In this document: positions 26,383 through 37,514 of the stretch, in pieces
Layout of the letters: each line of letters begins with the position of its first letter
How positions within the stretch are numbered: position 1 is the stretch's first letter
Assembly: GCA_018402205.1 (NCBI GenBank)
Contig: JAGYIX010000003.1
Span: 729,287-793,286, forward strand
Length of the DNA stretch: 64,000 bases
Source: Flavobacteriaceae bacterium
GTDB taxonomy: Bacteria; Bacteroidota; Bacteroidia; Flavobacteriales; Flavobacteriaceae
Direction: 5' to 3'
Position numbers and translations under genes: made by a program
Notes under the pieces: generated by a model
Told to the model about the DNA's origin: nothing
The model's input: the letters and a program-made list of their open reading frames with translations, nothing else
Database searches by the model: none

Positions 26383-28922
26383 TTAGTTTTTTTCTGATAA
26401 GTCAGAAGGTGATGATGCCGCGCCTAGAGAAATCATGTTTGCCATTAACCGATACGCTCCGGCGACACCGGCTGGCAGTTCTCTGAAAAGCTAAGACCGG
26501 TGTACACAAAAAATCCTTTGCCCACAGGGGCCACTAGCAGGCTTCCTTGTTTGGGGCGCTCTCCACGGTCGTTCATTTCTAATAGTGGGGTATACGATTC
26601 GTGCCATTGATTGGGAAAATACAATCCCCTTTCTTGCACCCATCCGTCAAAGTCTTTTTCGGTTATCCTATTCGGATGCGATAAAACCGGATGCTTAGGT
26701 TGCAACAGTCTTACCGCCGCATTTTCATCTGTAACCCTGTCAGCAGAAATCGTCAATGGAAATGGCGCAATAGTCACCTCATTATTTCCGCTTCTACTGG
26801 CTGTATTGTACTGACTAATTAACACACCCCCTTGAGACACATAATCTAGCAATTCTTGTTTTTTAAGGGGCAAAATACCTACCACATTTAAAGCCCTAAT
26901 TCCAAGAATAACCGCCTTGTATTTTTTCAGTTCTTTCGCGCTTAGTGTAGTCGGGTCTAACAACTCAACCTGGTAACCAATAGCCTCTAAACTCTCGGGT
27001 ATTTTGTCTCCGGCACCCATGATGTATCCGAGGTATTCGCCCTTTTTTTCTAAATCTAAGCGCACAAATTTTGCTTGGGCGTCAACCAATACGCGCTGGG
27101 TCGGAATATGATCATAGCTAATGGGTACAACAGTTTTAGTATATGCTGCATCACTTGTCTTAGCGCTTATAGTAGCAGTGGCTTCTGTGGCATTTTTAGG
27201 CGGAGAAACAGTGAAATCTAACCGAACACTTTTTCCTTTTTCAAGCAGTTTAAAAGGCTGTGCCGGTGGCTCAACTTTCCAGTCTTTTGGAAGTTTTAAA
27301 CTCACGCTGCCTTGCTGGTTTTCGGCAAACGATTGCACAATTACGGCTATAGTTTTAGTTTCCTCCGATGGAAACAAAACCACTTCATTAAAAAGTGACA
27401 CAGCAATTGCCGGCAGTATTTTAAACCGTTCCCACAACTCGCCTTTGTCGGGTTTCGCATACCTGTAGACGAGCGGAATGTCAAAAGATATGTGCGTGCC
27501 ACCGATGATTACTTGCACATCTGCACTTACAGCCGGCAAAGATTCTGGTAGACCAATTAGACTTTGGTCTGCTACTTGGTACATGCCTAAGCTTGGCGTC
27601 TCATTAAGCCAATACGGATTACTTAGAGGAGCTGTTTGCGCAATTTCTAAAGCCATAGAAATATTACTACTTCTATTCAGCTCTAAAGGCTGAGCACCAA
27701 TAGATGTAGCCATTTTGGCCCCCATAATTTGTACGGATTCTAAACTGACAAATGGGGTATTTCGAGCCAAAAGCTTGAGGGTGGCACTAACGGTTTCTCC
27801 TGGGCTGGCATAAGCATTATTACTCTCAAACGCCAGGTGTAAGCCTGCAATTTCTTTGATCAAATTTTTAATTTGGCCGGTTTTTTGAGCCCTCCAGAAG
27901 TCGTCTTCTATTTGCTGAATTAACGAATAAGCCTCAAGTAATTCGGGTAAGTGTGTCGCCGGATTTTTAAAATCAAAATTTTCCTGAATAGGATTCAGTA
28001 TGGCTTCAATAACTTTTCCTTCTGGAATTCTGGTCCATTTGGTATTGATCCCATCAAATAGGTCTTGAGTTTGCGGCATCGAGCCTTTAAGCAACTCTAG
28101 GTATTCCATTTCTTCTCCCCTACTATTGAGCCTTCCAAACCCCTGACACAGGTGTTGGCTACTCGCTAGCGATGCTATTTCGTTATTAGAAATGCCAAGG
28201 CTCGGATAATAAACGCCTACATCAAGGCTTATCAAACCTTTTTTAGGTGAACGATTAAAGTTTTGCTCAGAACCGTAAAACCACCATGAAGTATTAAAAA
28301 ATACACGTGATGGTTGCCATGTTTTAAGCCTGTTAAGCTGCTGCGGATAAACCTTTGGATCTGCCGCTAAACCGAAGGCTTCCATGCTCAAAATAGCGCT
28401 AGAGGTATGGTGACCATGTGTGGTACCCGGCGTTCTGTGGTCGAAACGATTTATAATAATATCTGGTCTAAAGGTTCGAATTACCGCAACCATGTCTGAG
28501 AGTACAGCCTCTTTGTTCCAAATGTCTAAGGTTTCTTCTGGATCTTTTGAGAACCCAAAATCATTGGCTCTGGTAAAAAATTGTTGCCCTCCATCTATGT
28601 TTCGAGCCGCCAACAGCTCTTGAGTTCTTAGGACGCCCAACAATTCGCGTATTTCTGTGCCGATTAAATTTTGTCCGCCATCTCCTCTAGTTAATGACAA
28701 ATAAGCGGTGCTCGCATGTATTTGGTTGGTGAGATAAGAGATGAGTCGTGTATTCTCATCATCTGGATGTGCCGCCACATACAGTACATTTCCCAGAAAG
28801 TTTAGTTGCTGAAGGTCCTGGAAAATGGAAGCGCTACTTTTTGGCTTAAAATCTTGGCCATTAGCAATGCCAAATAGGCATAAGAGTAATACACTAGAAA
28901 GTATAGGCAGTAACTTTTTCAT
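26383..28922 (-). CDS. secreted PIG-L family deacetylase, C-terminus frameshifted
   Basis: A large secreted protein: signal peptide, then a PIG-L domain with the zinc motif AAHPDDE (residues ~50-56) and THGHH, and about 550 C-terminal residues with beta-rich regions and a glutamine-amidotransferase-like end. Family members remove acetyl from N-acetylglucosamine-type substrates. As given it stops at 26445, but one missing base in the A-run at 26486-26489 restores FFRELPAGVAGAYRLMANM and a stop at 26383, 4 nt before the symporter start. Confidence 0.88.
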
Positions 28923-29011
28923 ACAACTACAGATCTTTTTTTAACAACGCCTCCCCTTTCTGCAACATCCTAATGTTTTAAGTAGGTAATCGGGCTCAGA
29001 AAAATAGTCTT

Positions 29012-30316
29012 TTAAGCTTTTCGCAAGGTCAAATACCCAATAATACCACAAAAAAGAGAAGCTACAAAGATTCCTATTTTAGCTTGAAGAATATAGGCTG
29101 GGTCAATAAATGCAAGGTCTGTTATAAATAACGACATGGTAAATCCAATTCCCGCAAGCAAGGCTACTCCATAAATTTGTCTCCAATTAACCCCTTCAGG
29201 AAGTGTTGTTAATTTTAGATGGATTAAGATTTTAGAAAAGCCAACAATTCCGATAAATTTTCCTAGAACTAAACCAAAGATTACTCCCAAGCTAACATTA
29301 CTTCCTAAGTCATCAAAAAAGCTACTTGAAAAAGTTATACCTCCATTGGCAAGAGCAAATATTGGCATAACAACAAAACCTACCAAGGGGTGCATACTAT
29401 GTTCAAGTCGTTGAAGCGGGGTCATGGCAGCTCTAGAATAATGCCGTATTTCGTCTAAGATATGAAGTTGATCAGGCGTAACTAGAGTAGTCTCGTTTGG
29501 TGTACTTCTTTTAAATTCATCGATGAGGGTCTTCATTTTTTTAACAAAATTTTCATCCTCAATCTTGACGTTAGCAGGAATAGTAAATGCTACGATTACC
29601 CCTGCGACGGTAGGGTGAATTCCAGATAGCAGAAAAGCCATCCATAAGCCACCTATTCCAATAACCCCGTAAAACAAGACATTTCTGACTCCTAATCTAT
29701 TGGCTAGTACCAACACAATTAAAAATACCCCTCCTGTTAATAAGCTAATTACAGAAATATTAGAAGTGTAAAAAAAAGCGATGACCATTACTGCTCCTAA
29801 ATCGTCGGCAATAGCCAAAGCAGTTAAAAATATTTTAAGTGATATCGGCACTCTATCGCCCAATAAGTAGAGTATACCTAATGCAAACGCAATATCGGTT
29901 GCCATAGGAATACCCCATCCATTAGAAGCTTCTCCAGTCGAATTCCACAAAAGATATAGTAATGCAGGTACAACCATACCCCCTAATCCTGCAAAAATTG
30001 GCAAAATTGCATCTTTAGGATTTGAAAGTTCACCAGCCATTATTTCCCTTTTCAATTCCAACCCGATTACAAAAAAGAAAATGGACATTAATCCATCATT
30101 AATCCAATGATGTAAAGATTTAGATACCATAAAATCACTAAATCCTATGGTAAAAGTATATTCCCAAAAATGATGGTAAGCCTGCTTTAATGGAGAATTT
30201 GCAAGAATCAATGCTATTATAGCAGATGCGAATAATAGAAATCCACTTGTTGTTGAATTACTAATGAATCGGTTTAGGGGAATTAATAAATACTTATCTA
30301 TTGGGTCTAATCTCAT
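29012..30316 (-). CDS. nhaA: Na+/H+ antiporter NhaA
   Basis: A 434-residue antiporter. The core MATDIAFALGILYLLGDRVP and the Asp pair in LTALAIADDLGAV (AIADDLG) are the Na+/H+ binding site of NhaA. About 12 helices. It is a single gene, expected to extrude Na+ in a marine organism. The intergenic 30317-30487 holds nothing recognisable. Confidence 0.95.
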   Translation of the reverse strand: MRLDPIDKYLLIPLNRFISNSTTSGFLLFASAIIALILANSPLKQAYHHFWEYTFTIGFSDFMVSKSLHHWINDGLMSIFFFVIGLELKREIMAGELSNPKDAILPIFAGLGGMVVPALLYLLWNSTGEASNGWGIPMATDIAFALGILYLLGDRVPISLKIFLTALAIADDLGAVMVIAFFYTSNISVISLLTGGVFLIVLVLANRLGVRNVLFYGVIGIGGLWMAFLLSGIHPTVAGVIVAFTIPANVKIEDENFVKKMKTLIDEFKRSTPNETTLVTPDQLHILDEIRHYSRAAMTPLQRLEHSMHPLVGFVVMPIFALANGGITFSSSFFDDLGSNVSLGVIFGLVLGKFIGIVGFSKILIHLKLTTLPEGVNWRQIYGVALLAGIGFTMSLFITDLAFIDPAYILQAKIGIFVASLFCGIIGYLTLRKA

Positions 30317-30487
30317 GCTAGAAGTATTTCTTTGCTTTAATTAATTGTTATTTGGATTAACCATTGTTTTATAACGTAACCCGCTATTACTTGAACACTA
30401 CAGACAAAAATGAAATCCCCGCGTATAAAGAGGTAGTACCCTAAAAAAGTACATTGGCATGAATATGTGCGCCTTAGAAGAGGGTTT

Positions 30488-30874
30488 TTAAGAATCCGTT
30501 GATCTTCTATTGACTAAAAAAATTATAGCTAGGCTGCAAAACAACATCAAAGTGGCTGGCAAAAATTTTATGGCTGCATCTTGCACCTTAAAGTGCATAA
30601 AAATGGCCCCCACCATTAAAACGGCTATAACTGCAGAAGATGGAGCGACTAGTTTTTTGTAATAAAATCCAACAACGAGCCCGAGTGCGGCTAAAACTTT
30701 TAATCCGCCGACTATGTAAACAAAGGCCTCACTTAAACCATAGGCCGCAAATTCTTCTATCATCGTTTTTGCTTGACCTCCTCTGTAAATGGTTGGCTTG
30801 TTAAACCTAAAAAGCCAAACATTCAATACTGTTAAAGAAACTATAGCCATCAACACGTACTTTAAGTATTTCAT
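30488..30874 (-). CDS. DoxX-like membrane protein
   Basis: A 128-residue protein with four predicted helices. The DoxX-like layout ends the second helix with GGLKVLAALGLVVGFYYKKL. It lies 2 nt after a second DoxX-like gene, forming a pair. The function of such proteins is unclear; some DoxX relatives are tied to redox or quinone metabolism. Confidence 0.7.
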   Translation of the reverse strand: MKYLKYVLMAIVSLTVLNVWLFRFNKPTIYRGGQAKTMIEEFAAYGLSEAFVYIVGGLKVLAALGLVVGFYYKKLVAPSSAVIAVLMVGAIFMHFKVQDAAIKFLPATLMLFCSLAIIFLVNRRSTDS

Positions 30875-30876
30875 AA

Positions 30877-31206
30877 TTAGTCTTTTAAGATTTTAATGAA
30901 TATAGCTGAATTCAGTCCGAAATACAACAATGCAGGCAACGACTGAAGTAAATTGTCTTGAATAAAAATTCTTGTTCCTATTGCTCCTGCCATTAAGAGA
31001 GCCAGAATTAATGCACTTACAAGCGAAATCTTTAGATTTTTACTGGCCACAAGTAATCCAGCTCCGCATAAAACTTGTACTACCCCAATTAAATACTGCA
31101 GATCTGAGAAGCCATACCTCGAGAACTCCTGAATGTAGAACGGATGAAACAGCGTTAATATCCCATAGATTATATGCGACACTCCGCTAAAGATTCTCAA
31201 TACCAA
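30877..31206 (-). CDS. DoxX-like membrane protein
   Basis: A 109-residue protein with four helices and the same GVVQVLCGAGLLVASKNLK pattern as its downstream neighbour. The start is uncertain: only TTG codons (31206 or two codons later) are available near the N-terminus. Confidence 0.6.
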   Translation of the reverse strand: MVLRIFSGVSHIIYGILTLFHPFYIQEFSRYGFSDLQYLIGVVQVLCGAGLLVASKNLKISLVSALILALLMAGAIGTRIFIQDNLLQSLPALLYFGLNSAIFIKILKD

Positions 31207-31368
31207 TAATACCCATTCGGAGTAAGCTACGCGATTTAATTCAAATGCCAGTCTTTCGTAAAATGAATAATGGAACAGAGCAAACGTTAATTATTTGTTT
31301 AATTTTTTATTAAAATCATTAAACATAATTTTAATAGTCTACATTTACGCAATTCTTAAAAATAAGCT

Positions 31369-31881
31369 ATGAAAACTATTACCTCATTATTTGTTGTTCT
31401 ACTCAGTTTAATGGTTAGCAACAATACCTTGGCTCAAGGAACAGTTGCTGATGTTGCTGTTGGAAATGAAAACTTCTCAACTCTAGTAACTGCTTTAAAA
31501 GCTGCTGATTTAGTTGGTGTTCTGCAATCGGAAGGTCCGTTTACTGTTTTTGCTCCAACGAACGATGCTTTCGCAAAACTTGACCCAAAAACTCTTGGAT
31601 CTTTGCTAGAACCTGCTAACAAAGCGGCCTTAGCAAACATTCTTACCTATCACGTTGTGGCAGGGCAATTAAACGCTGCAGATGTAGTTAAAGCGCTTAA
31701 CGAGGGTGGCGGAAAGGTGACTCTTACCGCAGTCAACAATCAGACCTTGACCGTTCTTCAGAAAGACGGTAAAATTTGGCTGATGGACAGCGCCGGAAAT
31801 TACAGTGAAATTACAGCTACAGACGTAATGGGATCAAACGGAGTAATCCATGTCATCAACACTGTTGTAATGCCCGAGTAG
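31369..31881 (+). CDS. secreted fasciclin-domain protein
   Basis: A 170-residue protein: signal peptide ending in NTLAQG, then one FAS1 domain with FSTLVTALKAADLVGVL, the GPFTVFAPTNDAF motif, and NGVIHVINTVVMP at the end. Single-domain fasciclin proteins are secreted or surface adhesins in marine Bacteroidota. It is a standalone gene followed by a terminator at 31984. Confidence 0.9.
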   Translation: MKTITSLFVVLLSLMVSNNTLAQGTVADVAVGNENFSTLVTALKAADLVGVLQSEGPFTVFAPTNDAFAKLDPKTLGSLLEPANKAALANILTYHVVAGQLNAADVVKALNEGGGKVTLTAVNNQTLTVLQKDGKIWLMDSAGNYSEITATDVMGSNGVIHVINTVVMPE

Positions 31882-31983
31882 ATTTTAAACGCTACTAATC
31901 TTAGTCAAATCCATTTCGTTATTCTTCCAAAGAAAAACGCTGATTAAAAACAGTGTGTACCGAATTAGGGATAAAGCAAAAAA

Positions 31984-32013
31984 GCCGCAGATTTACTTCT
32001 TGCGGCTTTTTTA
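31984..32013 (+). terminator. terminator after the fasciclin gene
   Basis: Stem GCCGCA/TGCGGC with a loop nearly identical to the terminator of tRNA-Asn, then a T-run. It is about 100 nt after the fasciclin stop. The rest of the 268-nt gap up to 32150 shows no gene. Confidence 0.75.
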
Positions 32014-32149
32014 TTAGAGCCTCGATTACGTTCATAAGACGTAAAAAGGTACTAATTGTTACAACAAATGAGTGTAAAACCGCCTTTCATCGCTTTAGCT
32101 TTAAAGTGAAAAGTCCCATGAATTGCGATTGGATTTTTATCTTCATCCC

Positions 32150-32836
32150 ATGCAAAAAATAATACCCTATCTGCTTAGCCTGTGGTTTTTGGTTATGCTT
32201 ATGGGCAATCTGCCACAAGGGGGCGAGCAGCAGCTGAAAACCTATCTCGCCCTAGGCGATAGTTATACCATTGGCGAAAGCGTCGCAGAAGAGATGCGCT
32301 GGCCCAATCAACTAGCGCGAATCTTGAAACCAATCGGGCATGCCGCTCGAGAATCCGCATATTATAGCTCAAACCGGATGGACAACCGACGAACTGCTCG
32401 TAGCTATTGAAAGCGCAGGTATAAAAAACACTACGACTACGTTTCATTACTGATCGGCGTAAACAATCAATACAGAGCAAGAAGCGTTGACTCGTTTGTG
32501 CCCGAGTTCACAAATCTACTCGAGCGGGCCATTGCCATTTCTAAAAACAAGCCTGAAGGGGTTTTCGTATTGTCTATTCCCGATTGGGGGGTAATGCCCT
32601 TTGCTGAGGGGCGCGATCGCACTAAAATCGCAACTGAAATAGCGGCCTACAATGCTGCGATCAAAGCCATATGTGAACGCTACGAGGTAGCCTTTTTCGA
32701 TATCACACCCATTTCACAAGAGGCGTTAGGCAACGCTACCTATGTAGCTAACGACCAACTGCACCCAAGCGCAGCTATGTATAGTGCATGGGTCGACAAG
32801 GTTCTTCCCTTCTTTAAAACAGCCCAAAATGACTAA
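32150..32836 (+). CDS. SGNH/GDSL hydrolase, with two frameshifts
   Basis: A secreted esterase-type SGNH hydrolase. The nucleophile Ser is in LALGDSYTIGE, the fold continues with AQTGWTTDELL and IGVNNQYRA, and the DQLHPS box carries the catalytic Asp/His. One surplus base near 32340-32352 and one missing A in the run 32423-32428 break the frame; correcting both gives a continuous ~228-residue protein. Its stop overlaps the kynureninase start (ATGACTAA). Confidence 0.8.
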
Positions 32837-34094
32837 TCTGCAAAAGGCCCAGGCTCTTGACCAATCTGATAGACTCGCTGAATTTTACCAGCGATTCTAC
32901 CATCCAGAGAACGAGATTTATTTAGACGGAAACTCACTGGGCAAACAGCCCTTAAAAACTAAAGAACGCTTAGTCTCAGTTCTAGACGAGCAATGGGGTC
33001 AGCAGTTAATCGGCAGTTGGAACAAACACTGGCTTGAGCTTCCCAAACGCATTGCCGGCAAGATCGCGCAACTAGTGAACGCCGATTCAGATGAAGTAGT
33101 CGTTGGCGAATCGACCTCAGTTAATCTGTTTAAGCTCGCTCATGCCCTAATCGAGTCAGGGCTTTATCCGAAACGGCTGATTACCGATTCGCTGAATTTT
33201 CCGACCGACAACTACATTCTAGAAGGTATAAGCTCGTACCTTAAAATGAGCCCACCCCTATGCGTAAGCTATTCAAGCGATCTCGAGGCAGATATCGCGC
33301 AGTTAAAGGAGGTCATTCGCTCAAATCAGGGGGTACTCTGCTTGAGTTTAGTGAGTTACAAGAGTGCCTACTACTACCCGGCTAAGATGCTCAACGCTTT
33401 TGCGAAGTCACATGACAGCATCATTATCTGGGACCTTAGTCATGCCGTGGGTGCGGTTCATTTCGATGTCAAAGAAACCGAGACCCTAGCGGCCATTGGC
33501 TGCACCTATAAATACCTGAACGGCGGACCGGGCTCTCCCGCATTTATGTTTATCGACAGCCAATTGTCTTCTTCTCTGTCATCGCCGATTCAGGGGTGGT
33601 TTGGTCATGCAAATCCATTTGAATTTACTTCGGCGTTTGAGGCGGCGAAAGGGATAGAAAAATTCAACGCAGGAACCCCTCAGATACTATCTCTCTCTGC
33701 TTTAGAAATTGGTCTAGAAATTACATTAGATGCCGGTATTAGGCCTATCCGAGAAAAGAGTGAACTACTAGGAAACTATTTAATAGAAAAGATTCAATCC
33801 GAATTAATCCCCATAGGTTTTAAGCTCGAAAGCCCAGAAGGTTATGAGAATCGCGGATCTCACGTCACCATCTCGCACCAAGAGTCGTGGCGAATCTGTC
33901 AGTGTTTACTGCACCCTAAAAGAGGAGAACCAAAAATAACCATTGACTTTAGACCCGATAAGTATATTCGGATAGGAATGGCTCCGCTTTATACCCGCTA
34001 TATAGATTTATGGCAAACCGTTGAACGCTTGCGCGCAATCGTCACCTCAAGAGAATTTGAGCAGCACGACGGAAAAAAACCAGTGGTAACGTGA
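32829..34094 (+). CDS. kynU: kynureninase
   Basis: A 421-residue PLP enzyme that cleaves kynurenine or 3-hydroxykynurenine to anthranilate or 3-hydroxyanthranilate. IYLDGNSLG at the N-terminus, IIWDLSHAVGA (cofactor Asp) and the Schiff-base lysine in TYKYLNGGPG are all present. The ATG at 32829 overlaps the preceding SGNH hydrolase stop. Other kynurenine pathway genes are not in the window. Confidence 0.95.
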   Translation: MTNLQKAQALDQSDRLAEFYQRFYHPENEIYLDGNSLGKQPLKTKERLVSVLDEQWGQQLIGSWNKHWLELPKRIAGKIAQLVNADSDEVVVGESTSVNLFKLAHALIESGLYPKRLITDSLNFPTDNYILEGISSYLKMSPPLCVSYSSDLEADIAQLKEVIRSNQGVLCLSLVSYKSAYYYPAKMLNAFAKSHDSIIIWDLSHAVGAVHFDVKETETLAAIGCTYKYLNGGPGSPAFMFIDSQLSSSLSSPIQGWFGHANPFEFTSAFEAAKGIEKFNAGTPQILSLSALEIGLEITLDAGIRPIREKSELLGNYLIEKIQSELIPIGFKLESPEGYENRGSHVTISHQESWRICQCLLHPKRGEPKITIDFRPDKYIRIGMAPLYTRYIDLWQTVERLRAIVTSREFEQHDGKKPVVT

Positions 34095-34170
34095 CCCGTA
34101 AACCCTAGTAAATTTTATTTATAGTTAGTAAAACGTGAATTTAGCTATCTTAAACCATCAATTATAACCT

Positions 34171-37100
34171 ATGAGAACACCTTTATTTGGGTTGCTATTC
34201 GTGATACCGTTTTTGACTTTTTCTCAAGCAAACAAAGAAAAAAAAGGGCTGCCACTAAAAGCAGAGCGTTTTTTCGAATTAAATACCACTTCAGGAACTT
34301 GGATGTCTGTTGATGTGCATCCATCTGGAGACAAAGTAATATTTGATCTTCTCGGTGACTTATATGAAGTGCCTATCTCTGGAGGCGATGCAACTAGAAT
34401 AACAGGGGATTTGGCTTTTGACTCTCATCCAAAATACTCTCCTGACGGAAATTCAATTCTTTTTATTTCAGACCGAAGCGGAGGAAATAATGCCTGGATA
34501 ATTGACCGATCAGCGAAAGACACCCTGCAAGTAACAAAAGGAGACACCTTTAATATGCAATCGGCAGATTGGTCTGCTGACGGAAATTATATAGCCGTAG
34601 TAAAGGGTACTCGAAATTTTAAATTGCACCTCTATCATAAAGAAGGCGGATCTGGCACTCAGCTTATAGACAAGCCCGATAATCTTAAGATTTCAGAGCC
34701 CACTTTTAGCCCAGATGGCAATCAGATATGGTATTCACAGCGACAGAATTCGTGGCAATACAACGCGAGTTTACCTCAATATCAATTGGGAATTTATGAT
34801 TTAAAGGATGGAAAAACGTCCACTATGACTAGTCGTTACGGTTCAGCGTTTAGCCCAACCCTTTCTCCAGACAGAAACTGGTTAGTTTACGGAACTAGAC
34901 ATAATGATCAAACTGGGCTTATTCTTCGAGACCTCAACTCAGGAGACGAGCGTTGGCTGGCCTATCCGGTTCAACGTGATGAACAAGAATCTATAGCTCC
35001 ACTTGGTGTCCTTCCGGCAATGGCGTTTACTCCAGATAGCAAGTCTATCATCGCTTCTTACGGTGGAAAATTAAATCGTATTTATTTAGAGGGCAATAGA
35101 ACCGAAGAAATTCCATTTAAAGTCAGTGAAAAAGTAGCAATGGGCCCTCAATTAAAGTTTAAGTATCCCATTGAAGACCTCCCTACATTTTCAGCCAATC
35201 AAATACGCGACGCTGTTGTTTCACCAGATCAGACACACCTTGCTTTTACCGCATTGAATCGCGTTTATATTATGCATCTCAGTGATCGGAAAGCTCGAAG
35301 AGTTACTTCTTTCGATTTCACCGAGGCTATGCCAACCTGGAGCCCAGACAGCAAAGAGATTGCTTTTGTTACTTGGAATGAAACTGAGGGTGGGCACCTG
35401 TACAAAGTAGCGATCAAACCCAGTGCAAAGCCCGTTAAAATTACAAGTCAACCAGCTGTTTACCAAGAACCTACTTGGAGTAATTCAAATAGAATTGTCT
35501 TGTTTAAAGGTCAAAAGCAACCATTTGAAGATGCAGACGGACCCTATGCCTTCAGATCTAAAGCAGACTTAGTTTGGTACGAACCAAAAGCTAAAGCGCA
35601 AGAATATTTTATTGCGAAAGCCGATGGTTATTCTAACGCGCATTTTGCTCAAAACGACGGTCTTATTTATTTGAACAATGACGGCTCATTAGTTTCTATT
35701 CGCTTCGATGGAACAGATGAACAAAAATATATTTCGGTCGATGGAATTACGGTTTACGGCTCTGTATATACCGATAACCATTTATTATCTGATGAGCCCG
35801 AAGCTCCTGAAAAAAAACCCTCTAAAGCAAGTACACTACTTAGAGCGCCTAAGGGAGATTACGCCTTAGCTAAGATTAATAATGATATCTATATCGTAAC
35901 TGTTCCAAAAGTGGGGCCTGACGGAGTAAAAATCAATGTAAAAGACCCTAAAAGTGCAGCGTTTCCATCTAGAAAACTATCTACCATGGGCGGCGAATTT
36001 CCTTCGTGGTCTTCTGACGGATCTACCGTTTTTTGGACTTTAGGAAACACCCTGTTTACCTATAATATAGCTGATGCTGAGGCGCGTGACAAAGAAATTG
36101 AAGCTATAACCAAAACATCAGAGGTGTCGTCGGCTGAAAATACTTCAGAAGAAAATAAAGAAAAAGAGTCTGATAGTACTCCAAAAGATTACACTGCAGT
36201 AGAGTCAACCGTATCTGTTGAAGTACGTCGCGCTATTCCTGATAAGACAGTAGTTTACAAGGCAGCCACTCTAATACCTATGACTAGTGATAATGCTATT
36301 TTAGAGAACGCCACTGTAGTGGTAAAGGCAAATCGCATTGAAGCAGTTTACTCTGCTGACGAAAAAGCGGTAATACCTGAAGATGCAGTCATTATAGATT
36401 TAGAAGGAGCCTATTTGCTTCCAGGATTTGTAGATACCCATGCTCATCTTAGACCGAGTTGGGGTCTTCACAAAAATCACGTTTGGGCCTACGCGGCAAA
36501 TTTGGCCTATGGGGTAACAACCACTCGAGATCCTCAAACAGGCACTACAGATGTACTTACCTATGCCGACATGGTTGAGGCAGGTATACTTGCAGGACCA
36601 CGCATTTATTCAACGGGGCCTGGTGTGGGGTATTGGGGGTATAATATTGAAAGTTTAGATCATGCCCGAGAAGTATTAAAGCAGTATTCGAAGTATTACA
36701 ACACAAAGACTATTAAAATGTATCTGACCGGTAATAGAAAACACCGTCAATGGATCATAGAAGCAGCTAAAGAACAAGAACTAATGCCTACTACCGAAGG
36801 AGGTCTTGATTTCAAACTTAATGTTACGCAGATTCTTGATGGGTATCCTGGGCACGAGCATAGTTTTCCGATCTACCCCTTGTATAAAGACTTCATTGAT
36901 TTTGTAGCATTTTCAAATACCGCCTATACTCCGACTTTATTAGTAGCCTATGGTGGGCCTTGGGCCGAGAATTACTACTACGCTACCGAGAATGTAAATG
37001 GAGATCCGAAACTTAATCGTTTTACTCCCAAATCAGAACTTGATGCTAAGTCACGTCGACGAAACGCCGGATGGTTCATGAAAGAAGAACATGTCTTTGA

Positions 37101-37506
37101 TGACCTTGCTGTATTTGTTAAAGACCTTATAGATGCCGGCGGATTATCTGGTGTTGGATCGCACGGTCAACTTCAAGGCTTGGGCTTTCATTGGGAACTG
37201 TGGAGTATGCAGAGTGGAGGACTTTCTAGGATGAATGCATTGCGCATTGCCACAATAATAGGAGCTGAAGCCATTGGTCTTGCTAGCGATTTGGGCAGTA
37301 TTGAGGTAGGCAAACTAGCAGACATGGTGGTTTTAAAGGAAAATCCGTTAGAAAATATCCGAAATACCAATACGGTTAAAATGGTGATTAAAAACGGTTT
37401 TGTTTACGACGCTGAAACGCTGGACCAACTATATCCAATTTATAAAAAACAGGAGTATCCGTGGACACAAAAAACTCCATCAGCTGATCTGCCAGGACTC
37501 AAATAA
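34171..37506 (+). CDS. secreted PD40-repeat amidohydrolase
   Basis: An 1111-residue secreted protein: a signal peptide, then a TolB-like beta-propeller with repeated PD40 units (motifs such as HPKYSPDGNSILFISDR and MPTWSPDSKEIAFVTW), a Ser/Glu-rich linker around residues 650-685, and a C-terminal amidohydrolase domain with LLPGFVDTHAHLRPS and GVGSHGQLQGLG. Such propeller-amidohydrolase fusions are common in Bacteroidota and may act as extracellular peptidases or cyclic amidases; the substrate is unknown. It ends 9 nt before the convergent desaturase gene. Confidence 0.88.
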   Translation: MRTPLFGLLFVIPFLTFSQANKEKKGLPLKAERFFELNTTSGTWMSVDVHPSGDKVIFDLLGDLYEVPISGGDATRITGDLAFDSHPKYSPDGNSILFISDRSGGNNAWIIDRSAKDTLQVTKGDTFNMQSADWSADGNYIAVVKGTRNFKLHLYHKEGGSGTQLIDKPDNLKISEPTFSPDGNQIWYSQRQNSWQYNASLPQYQLGIYDLKDGKTSTMTSRYGSAFSPTLSPDRNWLVYGTRHNDQTGLILRDLNSGDERWLAYPVQRDEQESIAPLGVLPAMAFTPDSKSIIASYGGKLNRIYLEGNRTEEIPFKVSEKVAMGPQLKFKYPIEDLPTFSANQIRDAVVSPDQTHLAFTALNRVYIMHLSDRKARRVTSFDFTEAMPTWSPDSKEIAFVTWNETEGGHLYKVAIKPSAKPVKITSQPAVYQEPTWSNSNRIVLFKGQKQPFEDADGPYAFRSKADLVWYEPKAKAQEYFIAKADGYSNAHFAQNDGLIYLNNDGSLVSIRFDGTDEQKYISVDGITVYGSVYTDNHLLSDEPEAPEKKPSKASTLLRAPKGDYALAKINNDIYIVTVPKVGPDGVKINVKDPKSAAFPSRKLSTMGGEFPSWSSDGSTVFWTLGNTLFTYNIADAEARDKEIEAITKTSEVSSAENTSEENKEKESDSTPKDYTAVESTVSVEVRRAIPDKTVVYKAATLIPMTSDNAILENATVVVKANRIEAVYSADEKAVIPEDAVIIDLEGAYLLPGFVDTHAHLRPSWGLHKNHVWAYAANLAYGVTTTRDPQTGTTDVLTYADMVEAGILAGPRIYSTGPGVGYWGYNIESLDHAREVLKQYSKYYNTKTIKMYLTGNRKHRQWIIEAAKEQELMPTTEGGLDFKLNVTQILDGYPGHEHSFPIYPLYKDFIDFVAFSNTAYTPTLLVAYGGPWAENYYYATENVNGDPKLNRFTPKSELDAKSRRRNAGWFMKEEHVFDDLAVFVKDLIDAGGLSGVGSHGQLQGLGFHWELWSMQSGGLSRMNALRIATIIGAEAIGLASDLGSIEVGKLADMVVLKENPLENIRNTNTVKMVIKNGFVYDAETLDQLYPIYKKQEYPWTQKTPSADLPGLK

Positions 37507-37514
37507 TCAGAGTA

